Source of the DNA: Serpula lacrymans var. lacrymans S7.9
Lineage: Eukaryota > Basidiomycota > Agaricomycetes > Boletales > Serpulaceae
Assembly (NCBI RefSeq): GCF_000218685.1
Contig: NW_006763295.1
Coordinates: 2,244,882-2,308,881, forward strand
DNA length: 64,000 bases
Reading direction: 5' to 3'
How positions within the stretch are numbered: position 1 is the stretch's first letter; every line of letters starts with the position of its first letter. The notes under the pieces are model-generated. The model did no database searches and was not told the DNA's origin. It worked only from the letters and a program-made list of their open reading frames with translations. Positions 55,746 through 64,000 of the stretch are shown in pieces. The position numbers and the translations under genes were made by a program.

Positions 55746-58700
55746 ATGACCACGATTGCAACCATCCAATCCCCACGGACAGACAGCGGTTCATCAGCCC
55801 TTCCTCGAAACGTTCATGTAGACTTATTCCAACGAGGACTCGCCATCTCAGAATTGGATTTCAAGGATAACAGATACCCATCCATTTCTGCTTCCAGAAA
55901 CCTGCCACGAGCCGCCGCCATGATGCAGGCTTCCTCCAATCGACAACCGTGGGATGCCACTTCGGATTCAGTTGATGGTGTGCATAAAGTTAAAACTGAT
56001 CCTCCTGCAAAGATGGATTCGCCACCAGTCGACAAAGAGGACCAAGGGGCCACACCTGAAATACTACACGCAGACCAAGCACAGCAGAACCAGAACCCCA
56101 AATCTGACTCTGCTCTTTCTTACGCTCTACCAGCCGGAGCCGCCCGTCGTGTCGTTGAAAGATACAGTTTGGATGATAACACGCAGTCTTTGTCCAAAGG
56201 AGAACCATCTGATTTTAAAGAAGTTCAAAACGATCCGTCAAAGTCTGCACAGGGGTCCGTTACTGCATCTCAGCATCCCCTTACACCGCCCCAATTAGGA
56301 CAACCATCAACAAGAGACATCCCCATTGCCCTCCTTCCTGCCAACCCTCGCCATCCTTTGCTCTCCGCAGCAGGAATAGGTGCAGGACCAAGTAACAGTC
56401 CAAAGCCTTCGTCATCGTACGGCCCCAACATGGGTATCACTATTCCTATCTCCTCTAGTCCCCGGGCTTTCGCCCAACATCCCACATTTATCACCCCCGC
56501 AGCCGCCCCCGATCCTATCAATCCTGTTTTCTCCCCGACGCCCCTCCCTCCTCCTGAAGAGGTTTGCGTGGAATGTGCCATGCGTGACCAGGACATGGCT
56601 GATGTCGATGTCACCGGTCCTGGCGTTTGGGACCGCGAGAGTAATGTGCTTTACGAGGAGCTTCTTCGGAGGGAACTAGAAGAAGAAGACGCGGGTGTTG
56701 TTTCCACTGACTCGTCAAAACCTCGAGCAAGAGGTGGACGGCTGACAGAACAGAACTTAAAGATATGGTTGACAATGGTAAGTGCCATCCCTTGTTCCAT
56801 AGTTCTTGCTTAACTCTTGTCGTAAACTCTCGCAGAATCCTCGAGAACCTGCTGCCCGACAGCAGACATTAGATCAGTACATCAAATCACAGAGAACATT
56901 GCTAGAAGCGGAAGCTCTGGCTCATGCCCGAGCTATGCAAGAATCCATGCAGTTAGAGAGCAAGATGCGAGATACGTATACACAATTGCGACGCTCTGCC
57001 TATGAACTTGGTAATAGTTCTACGCCAGTGGATGACATTGGTCATGTACGGATCAAAGCTCCGCATTCACCCTCTCCGGCGGGTAACGCGGGCTCACATG
57101 TCCGTGCCCAGTCGCGAGAATTGACTCTCTTGGAGAATGGAATGATCGTAGAACATGTTGATGTTCGGAAAGAGGAGAAGGAAGAGAGAGAGCGTCGTAA
57201 GAAGGAAGAGAAACGTGACAGGAGCCGAGCAAGAAAAGTATCCCGAGGTTCAATTATGGATGTTACCTCGCTCTACTCCGTGCACAGCCTCGCTCCCCAT
57301 ACAGATAGTGGTTTAGGTCTGATGCCAAACTCACGCTATTCCGCTATCAGTTCCAATAGGCCTACTAGTTCGTTGGCAGGGCCTATCGATCGTCAGAGTA
57401 GTATACCACAGGCATACTCACAGGCATCCTTTTCTGATGTTCACAGTCCTGGTTCAGCATCCCCCCGACGTACTCGCTTTTTCGGATTCCGAAACTTGAG
57501 TTCAGGTTGGAGAAGTCAGGACAGTCTTGCTCCATCTGGAATGTCAGGCAGTATGGTTGATATGCAGTACGTGGACCTTTCCCCATGATTGGTTTGTTAT
57601 TTAGATTTTCTATTAGTGTTGCATTACAAAGAGAAGCCAATGGTCCGCGAGTGCGTTCACCGGCGGACAGTGGCATTAGGTTGCCATCGCAGCGTCAAAG
57701 TCAAGTATGGCCGCCAACGGACGCTTCTGTCGACGAGCGTACAGCAACACCTGATGACAAGCCGAAGAAGAAGAAAAACGGTCTCAAGAAGATCTGGAAT
57801 CTTGTGAAGGGTTCTTCGAACAAAGAATCTTCCGATGTTAGCAGTCGTGCCCGAACACCAGATAGACATGAAGATGATCTTCCGCTCGCTCCGCCTCCAC
57901 CGCTGTCATATCTGGTTGACCGTGGCCCAGGAGAACATGTTAACGGCGCACGACATGCATCTACGCCCTCGCTCCCTTCAACGACCTCTCCAAGAAATCC
58001 TTTGTCATCAACAGGTATGTCGCCTCCAACAGCACCTTCCAGTATTTTACCCTCGCCTACGTCATCACGTCCATCCGGTGCTGATCGAGATACAGCAAGT
58101 GACGGCAGAAAGCCCAGTGGTCATACTGAAGACAAGGAGAATGGCGAGTGGACAGGGGTCGCGGATGACTCTGCCCGTGTGCCCAGCCCGAAATTTGTTC
58201 ATCCTGTCACATCTGAACCGGACATGCGCCAAAAGCTTCAACAAGCTGATGGTACCGTGATGCTCAAGCCAGTTGCCCTCAGACCCTACACGCTTTCAAG
58301 GGAGAAGTCCTTGCCACCACTCCCAGGTGAACTCAAAATTCGACCACAAGGAAACTCTACCGAGCCACGGCCGCAGACATTGTACACATACGATGCTCGC
58401 CAGGTTGCTGCCAACCAAGGCATGCACGACCTTGTTCCTCCTCATGCCCCTTTCCGTACCGAAGCCAGGAGACAATCTTTCAGTGGTATCACGTCTCGGC
58501 CGAACCTTGGAATTCAGACACTGCCTATCACTGGCGGGTATGATCACCTGAAATCTTCAGGTCCTTATAATGAATTTGGAATTTCAAGGAGGTCACTTGG
58601 ACGTTTAGAACATATTGATGAGAACCCTTCAGCTCTTCCCACTCCTAGCCACAAACGCAAGAGCAAGTTTGGCTTTGCAGCGCTGTTGGGAAGGAAAACC

Positions 58701-58949
58701 TCCCCTCCTGAAATTGTTGTTGCGAGTCCTTTTGGTTCGCAAGAGTTTCCCAAGCTCGCCACACCATGTTCCGATGGAAGAGAGGAGAGCCTGGCGACTG
58801 GGTATACCCACTCTGCATGGCGACACAGCGTTAACACCAAAATGTCAATCACTTCTCGCAAAGCTCTCGAAGAGCTCGTTGATCAGGATGCCGAATTTGT
58901 TGCTTATCGTTATCCTTCTGGTGACCAACGCTTTGACCTATTGCGATAA
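55746..58949 (+). CDS. Large conserved disordered protein of Agaricomycotina, possible signalling scaffold
   Basis: About 1000 residues, no named domain recognised. The start is the ATG at 55746 (MTTIATIQSPRTDSGSSALP). The only ordered parts are a Cys-containing acidic block, VCVECAMRDQDMADVDVTGP plus VWDRESNVLYEELLRREL, and a following helix with KIWLTMNPREPAARQQTLDQ and EAEALAHARAMQESMQLESK that is probably coiled coil. The KEEKEERERRKKEEKRDRSR stretch is highly charged. The rest is Ser/Pro-rich, with basic patches such as KKKKNGLKKIWNLVKG. Introns lie near 56776-56834 and 57565-57629; the second uses donor GTACGT. The C-terminus is RYPSGDQRFDLLR at 58949. The CVEC motif with the downstream acidic segment is conserved-looking; its role is unknown. 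Confidence 0.75.
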
Positions 58950-59569
58950 CATCGGATCGGATTGTGTGCGCATCCATTCAGGTGTTTTTTGTTTGGATAC
59001 ATATTAACCCCACATTCATTTCTTCTTTTATCGTTCTCTCTCTCTCTCTTTCTTTCTTCTTTTTTTTTGTGGTTTCTTTATGTCAAAATTCCTGCTGCTT
59101 ACGTTTCTGTGTTATGCTTTGCTTACTCACCGCGCAATAATTGTTACCAGGACACTACTACTTCCCCTGTTTCATATGGCATTGGACCCATTTTCGGCAC
59201 CTCTCATCTTTTCCCTGTGTTTGTATTCCACACTCCTTTCCTCCGGTCATGTATTTTATCCGGTTTGGAAGAAAGTATTCACCCCTAAGTGCTTGGACTT
59301 GTGGCTCTGGGAAAAACATCACTCGCAGGCTGATTATTGTATGTTTCGCTCGTTCACCTTGCACTGACTTTTTGCATGCGTGATAATGGATGGATGGGTA
59401 TTACTCCAGGTCTTATGCTGGAATTTTGCGTGACTTCCTCACATTGACGTGTACACGTGATGTACCCAGGACGCATATTAAAATTCTTGTCACGTCAGAT
59501 CGCCCTTCTGTTCTTCGTTGAACGCATACTTCCACAATAAGCTTTTGCTACACAAAATTCAACTGCTAA
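58950..59569. other. Intergenic region with pyrimidine tract
   Basis: Includes a long CT-rich run at about 59016-59067 (tctctctctctttctttctt and T run) just downstream of the preceding gene, probably in its 3' untranslated region. No gene is supported. Confidence 0.5.
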
Positions 59570-60686
59570 ATGGTAAATGAACAATGCTCTCTACTTTATC
59601 AATTTATCGTTGTGTTTGCAGGCACCTCGTGGGCTTTCTGCTGAAGAGAAACGCGTCAAGCTGCTGGAGATCTTTCATGAGAGTGTATGCGTTACATGCT
59701 ACTTCTTCCCAAATATGTGGATTGATGCTTTGTTCATTGTCTTACTTCGAACGGCAGAAAGATTTTTATCAAGTAAGCATCTCTTCTATCATCCAACTCA
59801 CGCGGAATGGAGCTCACGTTTGGTCAAATTGACCTCAAGTTGAAAGAATTAGAGAAACTCGGACCAAAGCTAAAGGGAATCGGTGAGGATGTAGTCCTTA
59901 GCTCGTTTCTTGTTGCATCCAGCGCATATACCCACGCCAGTCCCTAAACGAGCATCGGTGCATAACAGTATCTCAAACCGTTAAGGAAGTTCTACAATCT
60001 CTCGTAGATGATGGCTTGGTTCAGGCAGACAAGATTGGATCATCGAATTGTATGCCTCTCGCGCTCATATTGGCGAGGCTCTTCTCACTTCTGCGCCGTG
60101 CTCGATAGTTTTCTGGAGTTTTCCCTCTCAGCGTGGTGCTATTGTGGGTTCGCATTTGAAGACGTGGGGTGTATGCGTGCTCAATTTCAACCAGGTCCAG
60201 AACCGTTTGGATGCAGCGAAGGATGCACGCTTAGCATCTCAGACACAATTGGCCAACCTACGTGCGAGCATAGAAGCAGAAAAGGCGCTTAGACCTCAGA
60301 GTGTTTGTTTCATAGAACTCTATCTGGTTCTTGATTATACTATGCTATTTCCTTAGGACTCCCGGACTCGAGCACTGGAGACCCTCAATGCAGCGAAGCA
60401 AACGCTTATCACGCTAGAGCAAGAGTTACAAGCATACGGTGCATGCGACCCTGTGAAAGTTGAAGAAAAGAAGCGAGCGGTTATTTTGGCTCGAGAAGCT
60501 ACTATTCGTTGGACAGGTGTGTCTTCTAATAAATGTTACTTCATACAGCGAAGATAAAACAAGCGTAAACGCGACGAAGACAACTACGTCATATTGTTAT
60601 CACACTTCACGCGCGAACATGGAATAGACCCGCAAGAAATACGAAAGTATCTTGACATCGGGGATGACTACGAGGACATATACTGA
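59570..60686 (+). CDS. MND1: Meiotic nuclear division protein 1 (MND1), partner of HOP2
   Basis: With Hop2 it forms a complex that stimulates Dmc1/Rad51 strand exchange in meiosis. I place the start at the ATG at 59570-59572, which forms a first exon of only three bases, then an intron GTAAAT...TTTGCAG to 59621. The next exon reads APRGLSAEEKRVKLLEIFHE, the family's N-terminal helix. Then come KDFYQ, LKELEKLGPKLKGI, SQTVKEVLQSLVDDGLVQAD and KIGSSNFFWSFPSQRGA, which form the winged helix domain. The coiled coil follows: QNRLDAAKDARLASQTQLAN, RALETLNAAKQTLITLEQEL. The last exon is DNYVILLSHFTREHGIDPQE ending DDYEDIY at 60686. About seven introns are present. The ATG-only exon is inferred from the fact that no other ATG precedes APRG in frame and splicing fits. 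Confidence 0.88.
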
Positions 60687-60837
60687 AGGCTCGGCTTGAT
60701 GGAAGGATAGGCCTCAAGTTATAGTGAGCTGCAGACATACCATGTACCATACTTAGACAGGTCACACCACCATATACACTTGCATATCCTTCAGTAGTTA
60801 TCCCCTGCTCAATCTGGTGACAAGAAGGGATTTGCCC

Positions 60838-61112
60838 AGTCTGGTCCGAAGTAAGGACCTTTGGCAGGAACCCCCGCTTCGGTAGTAATAGAGAAGGCAC
60901 CATGAGCAGCACATTTGGCTTGAACTCAGCATTTTGTGGCTAGTCACACCAGGAAAAAGCACATAAAGGTTTCAGCTGAAACAGCTACTGTAGAGAACAA
61001 ATGCTATGTACATGATCTGTACTATTGTATCACAACTATGACAATTTATGTAGCACCTTGGACCTATATGACTCTGAATATCCCATTTCTTTTTGCCCGT
61101 GTTTTGGTTCAG
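60838..61112 (+). repeat. Left arm of a 275-bp inverted repeat (fold-back or DNA transposon end)
   Basis: The arm starts agtctggtccgaagtaagga and ends gttttggttcag. The reverse complement of 62050-62324 matches it with two differences in 275 bp. The arms enclose about 0.94 kb including the assembly gap. Such near-identity suggests a recent insertion or hairpin extension. Confidence 0.85.
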
Positions 61113-61443
61113 GTGTGTCTGCAATTTGTAGCGGCGTTTTAATTGGAGTGGCTGACAGTTTCACTATCTCAATGGCTCAGCATCTGTTTGGGATGGAAGA
61201 AAAATTTGAAACTAGCGTTGTTTGTCATCTGAGAGCTTCACTATCAACTCTACCGATTCGCACAAAGGCTAAGTGGTGAGTTACGCTGGTTGAAGCAAGG
61301 TGCAAAAGAGCTCAATATTCGTGTTATTGGTACCGAAGGGAGGATTCACGCCAAATGGCCTTACTTTGGTGCAGACCTTATTTACAAGATATTGACTTAT
61401 CATATATTGAATTAGGTAAGCAAGGGAGACTAGGATTTGCCTA
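61113..61443. other. Unique DNA inside the inverted repeat, possible degenerate coding fragments
   Basis: Two plus-strand frames look mildly protein-like: GVLIGVADSFTISMAQHLFG (about 61135) and LKQGAKELNIRVIGTEGRIH (about 61287). They are in different frames and end at stops. I cannot assign them to a family. Confidence 0.25.
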
Positions 61444-61909
61444 NNNNNNNNNNNNNNNNNNNNNNNNNNNNNNNNNNNNNNNNNNNNNNNNNNNNNNNNN
61501 NNNNNNNNNNNNNNNNNNNNNNNNNNNNNNNNNNNNNNNNNNNNNNNNNNNNNNNNNNNNNNNNNNNNNNNNNNNNNNNNNNNNNNNNNNNNNNNNNNNN
61601 NNNNNNNNNNNNNNNNNNNNNNNNNNNNNNNNNNNNNNNNNNNNNNNNNNNNNNNNNNNNNNNNNNNNNNNNNNNNNNNNNNNNNNNNNNNNNNNNNNNN
61701 NNNNNNNNNNNNNNNNNNNNNNNNNNNNNNNNNNNNNNNNNNNNNNNNNNNNNNNNNNNNNNNNNNNNNNNNNNNNNNNNNNNNNNNNNNNNNNNNNNNN
61801 NNNNNNNNNNNNNNNNNNNNNNNNNNNNNNNNNNNNNNNNNNNNNNNNNNNNNNNNNNNNNNNNNNNNNNNNNNNNNNNNNNNNNNNNNNNNNNNNNNNN
61901 NNNNNNNNN
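61444..61909. other. Assembly gap of 466 N
   Basis: Undetermined bases. Any reading frame drawn across them is meaningless. The gap lies between the arms of the inverted repeat, which probably caused the assembly break. Confidence 0.98.
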
Positions 61910-62049
61910 TCATCTCAAACCTACCTGTGCTACAATTAGCAAGGTAGTGTTCGTCTATACTCGCCACAAAGCCCCTATCTTCTGCATTCCAACTATCCCT
62001 CCTCCTCAAAACCACACACCCATACATCTTTGGTTTTACTTTGAAGGAT
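61910..62049. repeat. 140-bp repeat X, inverted copy at 62606-62748
   Basis: The segment from ctcaaacctacctgtgctac to ttactttgaaggat reappears in reverse complement at 62606-62748 with few changes. It directly adjoins the right arm at 62050. Confidence 0.75.
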
Positions 62050-62324
62050 CTGAACCAAAACACGGGCAAAAAGAAATGGGATATTCAGAGTCATATAGGT
62101 CCAAGGTGCTACATAAATTGTCATAGTTGTGATACAATAGTACAGATCATGTACATAGCATTTGTTCTCTACAGTAGCTGTTTCAGCTGAAACCTTTATG
62201 TGCTTTTTCCTGGTGTGACTAGCCACAAAATGCTGAGTTCAAGCCAAATGTGCTGCTCATGGTGCCTTCTCTATTACTACTGAAGTGGGGGTTCCTGCCA
62301 AAGGTCCTTACTTCGGACCAGACT
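62050..62324 (-). repeat. Right arm of the 275-bp inverted repeat
   Basis: Reverse complement of 60838-61112, with two mismatches near the outer end (cttcGg versus cttcAg type changes). The outer 20 bases tacttcggaccagact match the left terminus. The short word tagtctggtccgaa recurs at 62340, just outside. Confidence 0.85.
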
Positions 62325-63414
62325 AACGAGTGGTCCCAGCTAGTCTGGTCCGAAACATCATTTCAACCTTCTCCCCGTGGGATACAGTGAAACCCATAGC
62401 ATCTGCTATGGGTACACCACATGCACATTATTCCTCCGGTCAAGTGTTGCTCGCCGTTGTCGATGATGAGAACTGTTGTTAGAAAAAAACACACACAAAA
62501 ACAAACAAACACACAATCCTCCCAGATTCCACGGAACTTGTTTATGGGCTTTGCCTCCTAGAACAGTGGAGTGGTCTGGTTGTTCGTGGGGTGGTACGTA
62601 TAACAATCCTTCAAAGTAAAACCCAAAGATGTATGGGTGTGTGGTTTTGAGGAGGAGGGATAGTTGGAATGCAGAAAGATAGGGGCTTTGTGGCGAGTAT
62701 AGACGAACACTACCTTGCTAATTGTAGCACAAGGTAGGTTTGAGAATGACAATGTGACAAGGTTCCCAGTGATAGCAGGCTCCTGACGCACAAACTGTAG
62801 TGCTCAGAAGGACTCTAATCGAAAGGGATGAAAATGACTTTCAAAAGTGGAGAGTGACGATGACAGCAGATAACAGTGGTAGCAGTGGGAAGTGTTGTGA
62901 CCACACTGGATCACAAGTAGAAGAGTAGTGAACTTGAGATTAGAGAAGAAGTCTGGATTCGAGTTCTTGTTGTTTTTACAAGGTAGAATACAGGGGTTTA
63001 TATAGTAAAAGAAAAGTAGGCTATGCACAGTATAGCTGTGCAAAAAGAATGAGAAAGAATATGAAGGAAGGAATGTACACTGACAAATCCTGCGTAGGTA
63101 GTACAGGATAAGATTGTCAAAAAAAGGAAAAGAAAGGGATAGAACAATGAATGCTGTGAGTAATGTCACAGGTTTGTACAGCCATAAAGTAAAGTCCAAT
63201 AGCAAAAAGAGAGCAGGAAAATCATGATGTCATGGGAAGATACAGTAAAAAAAGGGCTGGGCAAAACACTATCAGTATCAACACAGTTCCTTTATTGTCA
63301 GTCAGGCATTCTAAAAAATATGTGTCCATAAAAATGATTCAAAAATCAAAAATAATCGCACTGTAAATGAATGTTCTGCTGAAAAAAAAGAAACTGGAGC
63401 CACCGGTCCACCAC
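62325..63414. other. Low-information intergenic DNA containing repeat X' (62606-62748)
   Basis: Beyond X' the DNA has purine-rich runs and no supported gene. Homopolymer-rich stretches near 62486-62515 (acacacaaaaacaaacaaac) are simple sequence. Confidence 0.45.
62606..62748. repeat. Repeat X', inverted copy of 61910-62049
   Basis: Begins atccttcaaagtaaaaccca and ends ggtaggtttgaga. The two copies are separated by the right arm of the 275-bp repeat and about 280 bp. Confidence 0.75.
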
Positions 63415-63957
63415 CTAGTCCAAATCCGACAGTTCCATGGCCTTACCAATGGACTGGTTGTGTTGGACCACCTGGTCAAACGAGGGAGGGAGAGGAGTAG
63501 TCCCAATTTGGAACAAGTGAGTCCCAGGCAGCGTGTGGTAGGTGTAGCTGTAGCGAAGACGATGGACAAAAGATAAGTGTACCCAAGTGAATGGGACAGC
63601 AATGAACATGGGCGACGCAAGGGGATGAACCTTCTCCAGCTCAAAAACTACCCACCCACGCTCCAACCAGGCAAGACAAGCGACTGATATTTTGATAGTA
63701 TATGATGGTAGATCGACGTTATAAAGATGGACCTGTTGTCCTATTTGAACCAGCCGCCGGGGCTTTGCTGATATCAGCAGTGGCACGTGGTAGTCGACGG
63801 ATTGGCGACGGAAGCGGATAGGAAGTGGTGACATCAGAAATGGTGGGGGAGCAAAGAAGATGAGGAGGAGGAGGCTGGAGGTGACGAGGAGGTGAACTAA
63901 AATGGGGATCCAGAAACGACCGTCGGGTGAGAATAAAAACGAGAGTAAGGGACCCAT
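63415..63957 (-). CDS. Small hypothetical protein with one N-terminal membrane helix
   Basis: The frame runs from an ATG at 63957 in a good context (ccaccatggg) to 63415, 180 codons without an intron. The N-terminus MGPLLSFLFSPDGRFWIPIL is followed by VHLLVTSSLLLLIFFAPPPF, a hydrophobic helix that could be a signal anchor. The rest is neutral with clusters such as LVQIGQQVHLYNVDLPSYTI and WLERGWVVFELEKVHPLASP. I do not recognise a family. It lies in the repeat-rich end of the window and may belong to a mobile element. Confidence 0.4.
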   Translation of the reverse strand: MGPLLSFLFSPDGRFWIPILVHLLVTSSLLLLIFFAPPPFLMSPLPIRFRRQSVDYHVPLLISAKPRRLVQIGQQVHLYNVDLPSYTIKISVACLAWLERGWVVFELEKVHPLASPMFIAVPFTWVHLSFVHRLRYSYTYHTLPGTHLFQIGTTPLPPSFDQVVQHNQSIGKAMELSDLD

Positions 63958-64000
63958 GGTGGGGCTAGGCAAAGGAAGGGAAGTGAAGGAAATGACAAAA

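Noticed and set aside
61281..62069. Long open frames on both strands across 61281-62126
   Set aside because: They are open only because they run through the 466 N of the assembly gap.
62486..62515. Repeated acacacaaaaacaaacaaac
   Set aside because: Simple sequence; no regular repeat-spacer pattern, so not a CRISPR array, and none is expected in a fungus.

Overview
This window reads as nuclear DNA of a filamentous basidiomycete, most likely an Agaricomycete. Genes are split by many introns of about 50-60 bp with GT-AG ends. The window carries a Plavaka-type transposase and a DUF6532-like gene, both typical of Agaricomycetes, plus small I9-family proteinase inhibitors like those of Pleurotus. 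I cannot name a genus. All product names come from motif recognition; no database was searched.

Layout. (1) 1-8940, minus strand: a partial Ser-rich protein, a CTF4/Mcl1/SepB-type replisome WD40 protein and a mitochondrial transcription factor B (TFB1M/MTF1-like). (2) 9136-33000: an accessory region. Two copies of a two-gene module of medium-chain dehydrogenase/enoyl reductases (A1+B1 at 9136-12827; A2+B2 at 29020-32712) flank a roughly 16 kb block of mobile DNA. That block holds a multi-exon Plavaka transposase (13943-17270), two accessory-looking plus-strand genes (17451-18284; 18872-21646, DUF6532-like), a tRNA-like sequence (22575-22647) and a complete Ty1/copia element (23178-28590) with 215-bp LTRs and a 5-bp target duplication. 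A 295-309 bp LTR-like repeat occurs twice: in an intron of the DUF6532-like gene and exactly at the gag/pol junction of the copia element. (3) 33542-60686: mostly housekeeping genes: CUS2/HTATSF1 splicing factor, a membrane-anchored secreted-type protein, type II PI4-kinase LSB6, tandem SSU1-type sulfite/dicarboxylate transporters, a conserved proline/serine-rich protein, tandem I9 inhibitors, a MAG1/AlkA-type DNA glycosylase, a PASK-like protein kinase, NDUFS7 of complex I, a large disordered protein and MND1. (4) 60838-62748: long, nearly identical inverted repeats around an assembly gap of 466 N, then low-information DNA and a small hypothetical membrane protein.

The genes do not form one obvious pathway. 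The most unusual parts are the duplicated reductase module split by transposons, the LTR-like repeat that behaves like intron DNA, the tRNA-like element with an 18-nt anticodon arm, and the fold-back element at the gap. I found no convincing new defence or biosynthetic system.
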